DNA of 64,000 bases from Hordeum vulgare subsp. vulgare. Its lineage: Eukaryota > Streptophyta > Magnoliopsida > Poales > Poaceae. The number at the start of each line of letters is the position of its first letter. The stretch's first letter is position 1. The stretch lies in NCBI RefSeq assembly GCF_904849725.1, contig NC_058523.1:207107689-207171688 (forward strand), in the 5' to 3' direction. Shown here piece after piece: positions 34,555 through 47,282 of the stretch. The notes beneath the pieces were generated by a model. It was not told the DNA's origin. It did not search any database and saw only the letters and a program-made list of their open reading frames with translations. The translations under genes and the position numbers were made by a program.

Positions 34555-37500
34555 TATAACGCTCAAGATGCGGTCCTATCCTTATTATGGCATGAGGGCC
34601 TCGATAGGGATAGAAACACATCTCGTCATTTCACAAGAATGGATATCGTTGCAAGTACATGTACTAAAAACATAAGTATAAGGAGTTGGCTTACACTCGC
34701 CACAAGCTACATCAGAGTCACATTAGTACACTTCATACAATCATCATGAAGAAGAGCAGGGTAAGTCTATGGACGAAAACAAATGATAAAATAACGACGT
34801 CCATCCTTTCTATCCTAGGCTACCGGCGTGGAACCCATCCTAGATCGATGAAGGACAAGAAGAAGAAACTCCAAATAGCACAATCAGCGTGCTCACATCA
34901 AAGTAACATTTTACCTGTACCTGCAACTGGTGTTGTAGTAAACTGTGAGCCACAGAGGACTCAACAATCTCTTTTCCAAATGTATCAAGACTAGCAAAGC
35001 TTAATGGGTGAGGTATGGTTAAGTGGTGAGGCTGTAGCAAGCAACTAAGCATTTATTTGAGGTGTTTATCTTACGATTACAAGAATAAGAGAGGGGGGTG
35101 ATCTACGCATAGCGGACGTGAACTACTGATGATCAAATGAATGATCCTGAACACCTACTTACGTCAGACATAACCCACCATCTCCTCGATCTGCGAAGGA
35201 GCACACGGAAGAGACAATCATGGTTGCACACTCGGTTGGCAAGTTTTAATTAAGCTTACTTCAAGTTATCTAGAACCAGATGTTAAACAAAATTTCCATG
35301 TTGCCACATAACCGCGGGCATGGCTTTTCGAAAGATTTAACCCTCCACGGGTGCTCCAACTAGTCCATCACAAATAACCACAAGTCGCATAGAAATCCTT
35401 GATCCCGAAACTCGCGATCTCGTTGGACTACTTAGTGGAAAACCTCAACTCTGAGATTACCCAAAGTATCGCCGGAATCCCGATGCACCAGATATTTCAT
35501 AAAAGGTAAAACTAATCCAGCAAGGCTGCCCGACGTCTCTATGATCCCGATAGGAGCCGTGTATCTCGTTCTCAGGACACGACGGATAAGCTACACGTAC
35601 GGTGGCCTGGTAGAAATCACCCAACTTGCCCTGGGTTGGCCCCAAACAGTGCTCTAGGTTGGACCAACACTCATGAGGAGCATTGGCCCTGGGGTTGATT
35701 AATTACTCCGCGGGTGTCGGCGGGTCCCTATGTATTTTTATTAATTATTTGGCAAATTTAGTACCAAAGTTGGGCCTTGCCAGACAAGCTTTAACTAAGA
35801 CGAATTATCAAAGGGGTCCCTATAACAACCCCGATCTTGTTAGGAGCGCTCATTTATAGAATATAACACCGGTACCAAAACTAAGGCGGCAAAGGTGGAG
35901 CAAAACACCAGGCTAGAAAGGTCGAGCCTTCCACCTTTTACCAAGTATATAGGTTCATTAAATTAAATAGGATAATAAGATGATATAAAAAGGAACCCAT
36001 GTTTGCACACGGAAGCAACTACACCTACATATAGCAACTCTAACACATGGTTAAGCAAGCGGTAACATAGTCAAACATTGGTTTGGTAGTTTGTGAATAG
36101 GTTGAAGGTTTTCATGGCATGATACTTGACACGTGGTAGGCAGCAAGACATAATGATAGAAACGAAACAACTAGCATGGAATGATACTAATGGTATCTAT
36201 GGAAATGATCATCTTGCCCGAGATCCTTCTTGGAAGAAGAACGACTCTGGGAAGCGGACGAACAGACATAGTCGGGCAGATCCTCACATTCCAACACGCT
36301 TGTGGAACTCTATCGAGAGGAAGCAAACCGGAAACAAGAATCTACACACGGCAACAGCACCACAAAAGCACGATATAATGCACCTCCTAATATGATGCAT
36401 GATTAGTTTCAAATATGCAAGGCACGGCATGGCAATTCACGCAATCAAACACTACACATTAAGTGAAGCTCAATGTGCAACTCGATATGCAACGAGTTGC
36501 ATATTGACGAAACTCCACATATGAATTATTTAGTTCACTCCCATTTGGGTACATGCAATATTAAATGTTGTTTAAACATGGCAAGGGGGTTGAAGCACAA
36601 ATAAAACTACCTATCTAGGCATTTTAAATGAGGCCGGAAATGACATATAGCATTTTCAAAACAACTCCACGTGTCAAATTCTAAATTTGACCAGATTTGT
36701 CAGAATCACATTTTATGTTTATTAAACCGAAAAACTAAGTGGTTTGCGTGATTCTACTCGTTGTTCTAGTCCATTTACAAATATGGCTCATCTCCAACGG
36801 AGTTGTGGTTAAATAATTACACACTAAACCGTTTCTAACACGTTGACACACAAACCAATGAAAACAACATGCTAAACAGATTTAAATATGCATGGGAGTT
36901 GGAAAGTATTAATCTAAATAAAATTGTAGCCAAGTTACATATATAACTTGTCGCAATCCGACGCACGGATTAAAAGATACGGGAATTTGAAAATCATGCA
37001 ATTTTCAGAAATTCTCGTAATTAGCTAAATTCGTTCACCTGTAAAAAATAACATGAGCCGAATCTTCTACTAGGCCTAAGCAGAGGCATGGGTGCAATAT
37101 AGAAAAAACGCGCACGGGGTGGGGTATAGGTTCGGGTTGCACACCTCGGGCCGAGAAAGGCCGACTTGAGAGGTGCTGGACTGGGCCTCGGGGAGGCTCG
37201 GCCATTCGCCCCCACGCGGGAGCTGCTTGGGCCGGCCTGACCGTAGGAGAGGAGGGAGGATCGTCACGGGAGAGGGAGCTGGTTGTTGCCCTCCTGGGGG
37301 AAGCAGACCCAGGTTAGTGAGTTGGGGCGCTCCGGGCCTTCGTGCTCCTCCCGTAGGAAGCTAGGTCCGCCGGCGGCTTCGCTGGCCGGTCGTCTGGGCG
37401 AAGTCCAGCGAGGGACTCGGCGGGGATGGGTTCCCTCAGGCAGATCTGGCCGGATCCGGCCGGATCGGGGCGGCCACAGCGGACAGCACCTAGAGGCGGC

Positions 37501-38486
37501 GGTGCAGATCGGGGCATCTTCGGGTGGAGTTCCAAGGCGGGGCTGGGCAGGGGAGGCCGATTGGCTGACCACCGGCGCCTCGGGCACCGGCGGCCAGGAG
37601 CGGTAGCTTCTCGTTGAAGCTCTGGTGCCGGCTCGGGCAATCTGTAGTAGGAGGAGACCTGGGAGCTCGGCCTACAGCGAGGTCACGGCTCACGCGCGAG
37701 ATTGATCCGCTCCTAGCTTCGGTTGCGGGCGGCGCTAGGACGCGGACGCGCTCGGGCGCTTGCGTGCTGTGGCGGCGAGATGGGCCGGGGAGGGCCTGCA
37801 TCGGGCCAGGCAGGCTGCAGCGTTGGGAGGGAGGGAGAGGCGACAAGGTGGCAGCTAAGGTTTGGTGGGGGGGTGGATTTCGAGGAGAGGCTGGTTTTGC
37901 TGTCTATTTATAGACAGGGGGCTAGAGTTACCTAATTTCAGCCCGATTGGGATCGTAGGATCGCGATCCAACGTTTCTGATTGGAGGGGGTTTAGTAGAT
38001 GGGGTAGTGGATGTGTAGAGAGGGTGTTGGGCTAAGATGAGAGGGAGATCGTGGCTTGGCAACGAGATTTTAAATATTGAAAAACGTCCCACAATATACC
38101 GATGACGGTGCAGCTACGGTTGATAGTTCGGGTATCAAACGGACTCCGATTGCAACGAAATTTGGCAGGTAGCCTATCTATATCAAAATAAGATTCGACG
38201 CCAAGTTTCAACCCAATCCGGGAATATTTTTCTGCCACTTTGGAAAACAATATTTTAACAATGTCGCGGGCGCGTGCGTGTGTTGTTGATCTCAAAACGG
38301 CCAGCAACAAAAACGGAGAGAACCGGCAACTAATAACTAATGAAAGTTTTGAAAATTGGCGGCAACAGAGTGCCGACGCAATGCAGATGATGCACATGAT
38401 GCGATGATGAATGCGATAGACAATCTAATCGCATGGTAGCAACGGAATAAAAGGGGAATCTTCTGGAGCGTCGGTCTCGGGCTGTC
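34555..38486 (-). repeat. 5' LTR of element B (3.9 kb)
   Basis: Read on the minus strand it begins near GACAGCCCGAGACCGACGC and ends GCGTTATA. The GC-rich part is 37080-37900. The U5-side half (34700-35750) matches D's 61640-62740, including GACTAGTTGGAGCACCC and GCGGTTATGTGG. The LTR start is unlike D's, so the families share one half of the LTR only. No gene. Confidence 0.7.
37904..37912 (-). promoter_or_regulatory. TATA box of B LTR
   Basis: The minus strand reads GTCTATAAATAGACAGC, followed by C/T-rich leader-like sequence. Confidence 0.75.
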
Positions 38487-39146
38487 ACAAAGGAGTTATT
38501 CAAGATTTATTTACTTGTGCTAGTACGTTATCTACTTTAGGAGCGTTTATCTTCAATAAAACTAATAGTCTCACGGACCGTGTAACAGTTCTTATAATTG
38601 AACTCAGAGACAATTTGCTCATATGCTACCTTGCATACAAAGGATTTTTCTTGAGTTCTCTAAAATTCAGCTTGCTTTCGTTATGCGTGCCGCCACTATA
38701 TTTCTAACCCATGATTTTATATTCATTATGAAACAGCCTAGTGAAATTTTTTCTCATTAGAAAATTAATCGTGGATGTCTCCCCATTGAGGAGATCCTTT
38801 TTAATCAAGAAGAAATAATGAGAAAAAGGGTTCCGATTGAGGTTTTGGTTATAGGATTTTTGAACTCAATGATGATTTTTCTATACAAAATAATGGATTA
38901 GAGTTCATACTAAGAGATAAACGTGTGACCTTTCGCCAAATGAAAGCCTACAATGATGAATTAATCATACACTATAGAGGGCCGAAGGAGGAACCTATTC
39001 CTCCCGCACTTGATCTCAATGATCCTTATCCTATTAAATTTAGCCCTTGTGATTACTTTTGGTTGCCACAAAGGAAACTTATTGTTGAAAGAAGGGAGTA
39101 TGACAAGAGCATCGATAATCTCCCTTACTATTATGATAATAGCTAG
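38487..39146 (+). pseudogene. S2 coding remnant after B
   Basis: A frame beginning G-V-I-Q-D-L-F-T-C-A-S-T-L-S-T runs about 65 codons to 38707. After stops and shifts another frame (about 38870-39146) reads through M-T-F-R-Q-M-K-A-Y-N-D-E-L-I-I to D-N-L-P-Y-Y-Y-D-N-S and stop. It contains D-L-N-D-P-Y-P-I-K-F and Y-F-W-L-P-Q-R-K. I do not recognise the domain; its place just before the post-stop motif equals the end of the last ORF in S1 and S3. Confidence 0.55.
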
Positions 39147-39176
39147 ATCTATTGCATTATATCTAGCTAGAGGAGT

Positions 39177-39209
39177 TAAACAATAGCGCTTGTTGGGAGG
39201 CAACCCAAT
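39177..39209 (+). promoter_or_regulatory. Conserved post-stop motif, copy in S2
   Basis: The sequence has AGCGCTTGTTGGGAGGCAA followed by CCCAAT, 31 bases after the last stop (39144-39146). It is almost identical to the copies in S1 and S3, although S2's LTR is of a different family. Confidence 0.7.
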
Positions 39210-41407
39210 TTTATTTTTTTGCTTTTGTTTTTTATGGGAACCCCGACTTACGAGTCGAGCTTGCTGAATGAACGTGTTTAGTGATCCCAGAGAACAATGC
39301 TCACCGACCACACAGATACTGAATATTGAGTCTTACATCCAAATACTGAATTATTACATCACGTGACCAAATGGTCTAGTTCACATGGTAGGCCCTATAA
39401 GGCCAAATCACACGGATACAACTAGTAGCGGAAATCTTAGGACTAAGCGGGTGCCCATGCCACCATCCTACACCAACAGGCATTCTGACTGGGAAGCGTC
39501 CTAGTTCACAGGGGCGTCTCCGAAGACGTACTCTTCTCCAAACTCCGGTCCTTCCATGTCTGGTCAATAATATAACCAGTGGCAAGCCAATGGGTACTTT
39601 TGAATGTACTCGCAAACAACCCATGATATGAACAATGCAAGTGAAGGATAACAATAATACGCATCTTTGGTGGACAACAACTTGGGTGTAAATAAACATG
39701 ATCATGGATGCATCATAAGCTAAATGTTGATTTGAAGAACATGTTACATATATTAATATATCTGTCAAGGGCCGAACACTCCGGGTTCGCCCTATATGCC
39801 AATTCACCAAACTTGGTCATATCAACTCTTCCATATTAACTCCATTTACCACATACTCACACACACTTGGTTTATGGGAAAACGACTGGACGTAGTTTAA
39901 GCAGGATTACCCAACTGTCCTTAACCGTGGACACGACTATTTCAATAGTTTTACACTCTGCAGAGGTAGTACGCTGGACCCACAAGATACGGGAAACTTC
40001 CGTCTCATCCGCGACTCGTGGTATATAACATACCCGAGGTAAGTACACGATCAATGCCTTTCCCTAACGATACTAGATAAAGAGGTCCACTCGATTGGTA
40101 CCAAGCCCACATGTTGTACATCTTACATCTTTGGACATTATCAACCAGGCGGGGACCAATGGTGTGCTTGGAACAGGTAAAAACAGCATAGTCGCCCTAC
40201 CTGGCACGACCCCATCACGAGAGTGACCACACATCACTCCCGCCACTAGTAATGTGGCTCTTTGCTAGCACCGACCAGATTAATCAATAAAGCCCCGTCC
40301 CATAAAGGGGTAATGTGGTCGTACATGTAAGGTTGGGATGGTCGACACATCATAAATCTAATTCCATTTCTGAAACCATACTCACTCAAAATCGGTGCAC
40401 CACTTCACCAAAAGTGGCCACCTAACTCATCATCGCCCTCAGGCATTAGTGACACCCGACGGGGTTTTTCGTAAACCTTTGATTTGTACCAACATCATGC
40501 TCATGCTACTATGATTAGCTCTACATGTCAACATGATATTAGCGTGACCCTCGTAGGTGGTTGGATCATGCTCAAAATGCAAGTGCTCCAGAGGAGCCAA
40601 CGGTAACATCACTTCAATGATTTACCGATACTTATGATCACATGCAACACAAATATTTGTTGCACTAGCATGCAATATAACATATGCTCAGACATGGTCA
40701 AAGGTCTGGTTGCCTTGGTCTGCTAGGTATCCGGGGTCTTCGAGGTCTTCCGCCCCAACTCCTTCGTCACACGGGTATTCTATCGCCGTAATAAATAAAA
40801 TCAGTAAGTAGATCACTACAAAAGAGATCACAAAATCACTTTAAAAATGTTTTTTAATTATGATAAATCCATGTTGTTATTTAAAAAATATTTGTCTCTG
40901 GTTTTAATGAAAGAATATTTTTAAAATCCATATAACAGAAGCAAAACCATTCAAATTTAACTCTTTTTATTATTATAAAATAGAATAGTTGCTGCAAAAG
41001 TACATTAATGTTTTTGATAAATACTACATGCTTTTAGAAAAATAAGAGTGGAAAAATCATATTCTTTCACTAGTTAAATCTTTTTACAGAAATACTTGAA
41101 AATCAAGTTTAAAATAAAAAGAAAAAGGGCTATAGCCCCAGGCCTGGCTTGGCCTGGGACTGGGCCGGCCCACTGGCCAACCAACTAGTCTGCCCATGCA
41201 CGCGCGCCAGTAGGTCTGAACCTGACACGCGGGCCCTTGCGGTCAGTGGCTGCGGGCAGCGAGGGAGAGAGAGATGGGCCACCGATAGGTGATGCACACG
41301 TGTCGGGGTCGTCTCCTAGCTTTGGCCAGAGAGGAGGAGGAGCACGACGGCGTGGCTACCAACGTCCTCGTGCCCTAACGACAACGAAGATGGGTCCGAC
41401 TCGTCGT

Positions 41408-41417
41408 CGCTTACCTG
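41408..41417 (-). promoter_or_regulatory. 5' splice-donor-like site in C LTR
   Basis: The minus strand reads CATCAGGTAAGCG, a strong plant donor (CAG|GTAAG), about 330 bases downstream of the TATA box and after a C/T-rich leader-like stretch. The same site should exist in the 5' LTR beyond the window. Confidence 0.5.
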
Positions 41418-41744
41418 ATGGTGGTTGAGAAGAAGACGGAGGGGCTCAGGTTCACCAGCGACGAGGTACCACGGCGGAGGGGTTTCGGGCGAAGGTGCAG
41501 GTGGTCGCTACGGGCACGGGTTTCCTCGGGGAAGAGGGGGTAAGCTTCCTGGTGTCACGGGAAGTGCTTTCGTGGGCACAAGGACGCGAGAGCCGACGTG
41601 TAGCCGGAGATCGACCGGAGCTCTGAGGTGGAGGGGCCTCGGTCGATCTCGAGCACTGGGGCTCTGCTTGCTTACTCGGGTGGTTGGGGCGGTGATTGGA
41701 GTGTCGGTGAGGTGGAGCGATCGGTTCTGGAGCGAGGGGAGGGG

Positions 41745-41753
41745 CTATTTATA
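41745..41753 (-). promoter_or_regulatory. TATA box of C LTR
   Basis: The minus strand reads GGCCTATAAATAGCCCC, a consensus TATA box at the start of the leader-like sequence. Confidence 0.8.
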
Positions 41754-43394
41754 GGCCTGCGACAGTGAGCCGACTCAGGAGCACCGTTGACTCACTGTGG
41801 CGTCCATGGGGGTGCAGAGAGAAGCTAGGGTTGAAACCACGGTCTCAGGACGTGGTTTTGGACAGCCAGGACTCACTGCGAGAGGGAGAGAGAGGGAGGA
41901 GAGGTGAGCTATCATGGCCGCGCTCCTCTAGCGCTTCTGGTGCACGCACGCACACGTCGCACTGGCTCTTAGCGCGGGAAAGGAGGGGCCATGAGGGCTG
42001 CCTAATGGAGAGGGGTTGTCGGGGGAGAGGAGAGACATCGCAGGGAGGTTGGAACTGGCCGAGGGAGTCGCCCCCACCTCGGTTGCTCTTTGTAGCTCGC
42101 CCAAAGCGCAGTTTTGGCATGCCACGGTACGCTGGTGCACTCTGGGGTGCCTTGGACGTGTTTAGCATGTCCTGGGCACTGGCTTGGAGATGCCTAGCCG
42201 TTTGAATCCCGTGGAAATCTCGGCTGGTCAAAGAGAGACAAGAAACAAGTGGTGTCAGCCTTGGGCTGAAGCACAAATTGGGTATTTTGGCATATCTACT
42301 TTGAACCAGATAGGGGCCACTTGACTGGAGTTAGGCTTTGGAGTCAGGAACCTACTCTACGAGTTTAGGAGAAAGGGTATGGGTTTAGCTAAGGTTAGGA
42401 GGGGTTTTACCCTACTGTCAGAAGGTGCTCGACAGTGGTTTGGGGTGGCTGCACCCCACCACTGGCTTTGCAGCTTAACATGATTGGGTTTGGTGCTGAA
42501 ACAAGGAGTTTCACCAAGTTTGAGCTCCATTGGACAAGTTTAGCTTTGTAAACTTGAAAACATCACCAAATGACTAGATCCCATTTTTGGCATGGACTCC
42601 TCGTTTGAGGTTTTAGGCACTCCTGCAAAGTTTCAGCTCGAATGGATAAACTTTGCTATGTAGAGTTGCTCTAACTTCATACTGGACAGAAGGGTTTTGC
42701 AACTATTTCGTGTCCTTAGTCACCTTGGATCAAGGTGAAATTTTATATGGGCATCCAATATGGCTTAGGGATACCACTGGAATTTTCTAGGAATTTATTG
42801 AGAATATTTCCTTTGGAAATATTTCAAAAGGTCAAAACAGACAGAAAGTGTTTTCAGGGTTTTACTCAAATAATAATAATATAAATAGGGGTTGAAAATC
42901 TTATGTATGGAAAATATATGTCCTTCTGATCATCTCCAAATTCTCTGAGATTTCTCTAAGGCACAAAAGTATTTTTCCATATAGGAATATCATTTCTGGC
43001 CTCAGAAATGGATATGCAAATAAAATAGGAAAATAATTCATAAAATAACTATTTTCTGGTTTTGGTGCACTAAAATGGTGCTAGAACCAGATCACCAACT
43101 TTGGGTAAGAACACTCCTTTCCATCTAGGACTTATAGTGCAACCCAAAGCAGGGTTTTGCCTTAACTAGAGATAAGAAAAAGGGTTTTGAAAATAATTAA
43201 GTTATGAGAAATGTGGTTTGTCATATCACATAATCAAGCATTCAAGCATACAATGGCAATCATGGCACTTACAACATTAACTTTGAAAAAGTTTTAATAA
43301 ACTCAGATTTTTTAATTACAGAAAAAGTACTAGTGAAAACAGGGTGTGATAGACCTATCGCACTTACAAGAATCTCGTCCCCGAGATTCCTAAC

Positions 43395-44582
43395 CTAGGT
43401 GCTAAAAAGGTATGGAAACTCAGATCGGAGATACTCTTCACCTTCCCAGTTTCCTTCTGCTTCGGTATGGTTGCTCCACTGAACCTCGAAATACTTGATG
43501 GTGCGGCTTCTGGTGCAACGCTCTGCTTTATCCAAGATGCGGATCGGCTTCTCACGATAAGTGAGATCTGGCTGGAGGTCGATGGCCTGATGGTCGATGT
43601 CCTTACAAAGATTGGGACGGTTTAGCGTTTGAAGACACTTTCGAAGTTGTGACACGTGGAAGACGTTGTGCAGACCCGAAAGTTCCGGAGGTAGCTCCAA
43701 CTGGTAAGCAACTTCTCCGCGCCTTGTCGTGATCTTCAAAGGTCCAATGAACCTTGGAGCAAGTTTCCCCTTGATGTGGAAACGCTTGGTTTCCTTGAGA
43801 GGTGTGACGCGGAGGTACACTTGGTCTCTGGGAACGAACCCCACATCTCTGCGGTGAGAATCCGCATAGCTCTTCTGTGGCGACTTGGCTGCCTTTAGGT
43901 TTTCACAAAGAAGCTGCACCTTATCTTCTGCTTCTTGCAGAACTTCGGGACCAGAAATCAAACCTTCACCAATTTCAGACCAGTTGAGCGGGGTGCGGCA
44001 CTTCTGTCCGTACAACGCTTCAAATGGGGCCATTTGGAGACTGGACTAGTAGCTGTTGTTGTATGAGAATTCAGCAAACGGCATGCAGTCTTTCCATTTG
44101 GCACCATGCTTTAAGACACAAGCGCGGAGCATATCTTCGAGTATCTGGTTTACTCTCTCCGTTTGTCCGCCCGTCTGCTGGTAGAAAGCGGTGCTTAAAG
44201 AGAGTTTGGTTGCGAGGGCTTCTTGGAACTTCTTCCAGAATCTTGAGGTGAACTGCATGCCTCGGTCAGACACAATCTCCTTGGGAACTCCTTGAAGGCT
44301 CACAATACGCTCAATGTAGAGGCTAGCCAACTTGTCGCTCCCATAGGTGGTGCTGACCGGTATGAAGTGAGACACCTTGGTCAGATGGTCGACAATGACA
44401 CATATAGAGTCATGGCTTCTGCTTGACCTGGGTAAGCCGGTAACGAAGTCCATGCCTACTTTGTCCCACTTCCAATCTGGCACTTTGAGAGGTTGTAGAA
44501 GTTGAGCAGGTCGGTGATGCTCAACCTTGACTCGCTGGCACACGTCGCACATGGCAACATAAGATGCTATTTCCCTCTTCAT
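43395..44582 (-). pseudogene. Integrase with C-terminal chromodomain of C
   Basis: The minus frame from 44582 carries the zinc-finger cysteines (C-D-V-C, residues 12-15) and all three acidic residues: D45 in G-M-D-F-V-T-G-L-P, D106 in V-S-D-R-G and E142 in Q-T-E-R-V-N-Q, i.e. D-D-35-E. One in-frame TAG at 44046 splits it. After 44033 follow M-A-P-F-E-A-L-Y-G-Q, the G-P-F-x-I-like C-terminal domain (F-I-G-P-L-K-I) and a chromodomain-like end with Y-F-E-V-Q-W-S-N-H and N-W-E. Chromodomains steer insertion to heterochromatin in this family. The frame ends at 43395. Confidence 0.85.
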
Positions 44583-45513
44583 GCCATGCCACCAGAATTT
44601 TTCTCAGAGATCTTGGTACATGTTGGTACCACTGGGGTGAATAGAGTAGGGTGTCTCATGCACTTCCTGCAGTATAAAGTCCTTGAGTTCTTCCTTGTTG
44701 GGTATGCATAAACGTTTCCGAAACCACACTACTCCTTGCTCATCCACTTAGAATTATGGGGCCTTGCCTTCTTGGATCTTCTTCTTGATGCCTTCAATTC
44801 TCTTGTGCCCTTTCTGGGCTTCCTTGATATCATCATCCATCGTTGGTTTGACTTCGAGGTTAGCCAGGAATCCTGGTTCAACTAGCCCCAACCCGAAGTT
44901 CTCCATTTCTTCATATAAGTTGGTAGCGTTTCCTTGAGCATAATGTTCATTGTGCTAGTCTTCCTGCTTAAAGCATCAACCGCTACATTGGCCTTACCGG
45001 GGTGGTATTGAATGCTGAGATCATAGTCTTTGATTAACTCCAAGCATCTTGGTTGTCTCATATTTAAGTCCCTTTGAGGAAAGATATACTTTAGACTTTT
45101 CTGGTCGGTGTATATTTCACATTGCTTCCCAGAAGGTAATGTCGCCATGTCTTTAGAGCATGCACTACGGCTGCCAATTCGAGATCATGGGTGGCATAAT
45201 TCTAAGCCGTGATAGATACGCCGCGACCCTACCGTCTTGCATTAGGATCCCATCGAGCCCGGTTCTGGAGGCGCCACAATATATCGCAAACTCCTTGATG
45301 ATATCTGGGGTAGCCAATACCGGGGCGGTAGTCAATCTCTTCTTCAACTCCTTGAAGCTTGCTTCACACTCCGGCGTCCATTTGAACTTCTTGCCTTTCT
45401 TCAAGAGCTGAGTCATGGGTCCAGCAAAGCGGGAGAATCCTTCTACGAACTTGAAGTAGTATCCCGCGAGCCCGAGGAAGCTCAAGACTTCCTTCACATC
45501 GATCGGCGACTCC
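44583..45513 (-). pseudogene. RT end and RNase H of C
   Basis: From 45508 down, the frame continues the reverse transcriptase (S-F-L-G-L-A-G-Y-Y) through the connection to RNase H, which starts Y-C-G-A-S-R-T-G-L-D. The usual first catalytic aspartate of Y-C-D-A-S is glycine here. Frameshifts near 45165 and 45135 lead into C-E-I-Y-T-D-Q-K-S-L-K-Y-I-F and Y-H-P-G-K-A-N-V-A-V-D-A-L-S-R at 45120-44930. Between about 44880 and 44590 the frame is broken by stops; this is the RNase H to integrase linker. Confidence 0.75.
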
Positions 45514-47049
45514 TGATACGTCTCCAACGTATCAATAATTTTTGATGGTTTCATGCTATTATCTTGTCAAACTTTGGATGTTTTGCATGCTTTTTATTTA
45601 TTTTCTCGGACTAACTTATTAACTCAGTGCCAAGTGCCAGTTCCTGTTTTTCCATGTTTTTGACCCCTTTCAGAGGAGATTTTGAAACGGAGTCCAAATG
45701 GAAGAAAATCCCCGAATTTTTTTTGGAACGGAAGAAGAACGAAGAACTTGGGAGCCAAGCCAGAAGAGCTCCAGGGGCCCCACAAGCCCCCACCCCGGGT
45801 GGTGGCGCGCCATCCATGCTTGTGGGACCCTCCAGGTCCCCTGACCTAGATCTTTCGCCTATATAATCCCATAAATTCCAAAAAAAATCAGGAGATCATC
45901 GCAATCACTTTTCTGCCGCCGCAAGCTTCTGTATCCGCAAGATCCCATCTGGGGCACGTCCTGGTGCCCTGCCGGAGGGAGGATTCGGATACGGAGGGCT
46001 TCTTCAAAAAGACCATGACCTCTCCAATGATGCGTGAGTAGTTCACCATAGACCTACAGGTCCATAGCTAGTAACTAGATGGCTTCTTCTCTCTCTTGGA
46101 TCTTGAATACAAAGTTCTCCATGATCGTCTTGGAGATCTATCCGATGTAATCTTCTTTTGCGGTGTGTTTGTCGAGATCCGATGAATTGTGGATTTACGA
46201 TCAGATTATCTATGAATCTTATTTGAGTTTCTTCTGATCTCTCTTATGCATGATTTCTTATCCTTGTAACTCTCTTCGAGTTGTGGGTTTTGTCTGGCCA
46301 ACTAGATCTACGATTCTTGCAATGGGAGAAGTGCTTGGTTTTGGGTTCATACCGTGCGGTGACTTCACCCATGATAGAAGGGGTAGCGAGGCACACATCG
46401 TGTTGTGTCCATCAAGGGTAAAAAGATGGGGTTTTCATCATTGGTTTGAGATTATCCCTCTACATCATGTCATCTTGCTTAAAGCGTTACTCTGTTCGTC
46501 ATGAAATCAATACACTAGATGCATGCTGGATAGCGGTCGATGTGTGGAGTAATAGTAGTAGATGCAGAAAGTATCGGTCTACTTGTCTCGGACGTGATGC
46601 CTATATGCATGATCATTGCCTTAGATATCGTCATGACTTTGCGCGGTTCTATCAATTCCTCGATAGTAATTTGTTCACCCACCGTAATACTTGCTATTTT
46701 GAGAGAAGCCTCTAGTGAACACTGTGGCCCCTAGGGTCTACTCCACACCATATTTCCAGCCTTACACTTTTTACTTTGTTGCACTTTCCGCCTTTAGATC
46801 TCACTTTGCAACCAATCTTGAAGGGATTGACAACCCCTTTGAAGCGTTGGGTGCAAGCTTGTTTGTGTATGCGCAGGTACTCTGGACTTGACGAGACCCT
46901 CCTTCTGGATCGACAGCTTGGTTCTCAAACTGAGAGAAATACTTACTGCTCCTGTGCTGCATCACCCTTTCCTCTTCAAGGGAAGAACCAACGCAAGCCC
47001 AGCCTCTATCAACGTGTCAACTTCTGACACTGTTGTGTGTGGGATAGGA
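45514..47049 (+). repeat. 5' LTR of S3 (1,536 bp)
   Basis: It starts TGATACGTCTCCAACG and ends GGGATAGGA (final CA mutated to GA). It matches the 3' LTR over its whole length. A TATA box is at 45860-45867 after a GC-rich imperfect inverted repeat. Confidence 0.9.
45860..45867 (+). promoter_or_regulatory. TATA box of S3 5' LTR
   Basis: GCCTATATAATCCC; the same box is at 51458-51465 in the 3' LTR. Confidence 0.75.
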
Positions 47050-47059
47050 GAAGAATTTC

Positions 47060-47077
47060 TAGCACCATTGCCGAGGA
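47060..47077 (+). other. Degenerate tRNA-Asp primer site of S3
   Basis: TAGCACCATTGCCGAGGA differs from the W site at four places, all G to A, as expected from loss of methylated cytosines on the opposite strand. Confidence 0.65.
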
Positions 47078-47282
47078 GGAAGATCAAGTCAAGAACTCAT
47101 CCAAGTAGGTGTCACAGACTCATCTCTTGCATTTACTTTGTTTGCCAGATGCCTCTAGTTTTCCTCTCCCCCACTTCACCAATTTGCCTTTTTCGTTCGC
47201 CTTTTCGTTCGCCCTCTTCGTTCGCCCTTTTTCTCGCCTGCTTTTTCTTTGCTTGTGTGCTTGCTTGCCTGCTAAAGCTCGA

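Larger units (their letters stand above)
31628..38486 (-). mobile_element. Element B: non-autonomous tRNA-Met-primed LTR element
   Basis: On the minus strand: LTR 38486-34555, Met primer site, then about 2.9 kb without a gene down to 31628. The leader 34540-33600 matches D's leader 62770-63590 (for example GATACGAAGCATCCCC against its reverse), but where D starts gag B has unrelated non-coding sequence. No 3' LTR was found. ACAAA occurs at both edges (31623-31627 and 38487-38491) as a possible target duplication, though the LTR ends do not then show TG/CA clearly. Confidence 0.65.
28388..39232 (+). mobile_element. Element S2: Athila-type element, split by B and cut by C
   Basis: 5' LTR 28388-29873, degenerate tRNA-Asp primer site, gag and protease to 31627, insertion of element B, then 38487-39232 with further coding remnants and the post-stop motif. 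Element C replaces the rest. A reading frame of about 70 codons is restored when 31627 is joined to the sequence after B (F-D-K then G-V-I-Q-D-L-F), supporting one element. Its LTR differs from W, S1 and S3 and resembles the most abundant Sabrina-like Triticeae group (name unverified). Confidence 0.75.
39233..43350 (-). repeat. 3' LTR of C (4.1 kb)
   Basis: The lower part 39233-40535 matches the 5' LTR at 56210-57513 closely. The minus-strand end is at 39233 (TA in place of TG on the plus strand). The start is near 43345-43362 and I could not fix it: candidates are TATCACACCCTG or TGCGATAGGTC. GC-rich part at 41140-42200. No gene; the open frames at 41237-42276 are compositional. Confidence 0.75.

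Noticed and set aside
37264..37935. Overlapping 100-codon frames on both strands
   Set aside because: GC-rich LTR segment of B, low-complexity Pro/Arg/Gly sequence, no conserved domain.
41237..42276. Several open frames on both strands
   Set aside because: GC-rich part of C's LTR; overlapping frames on both strands are expected from base composition and none has a recognisable motif.
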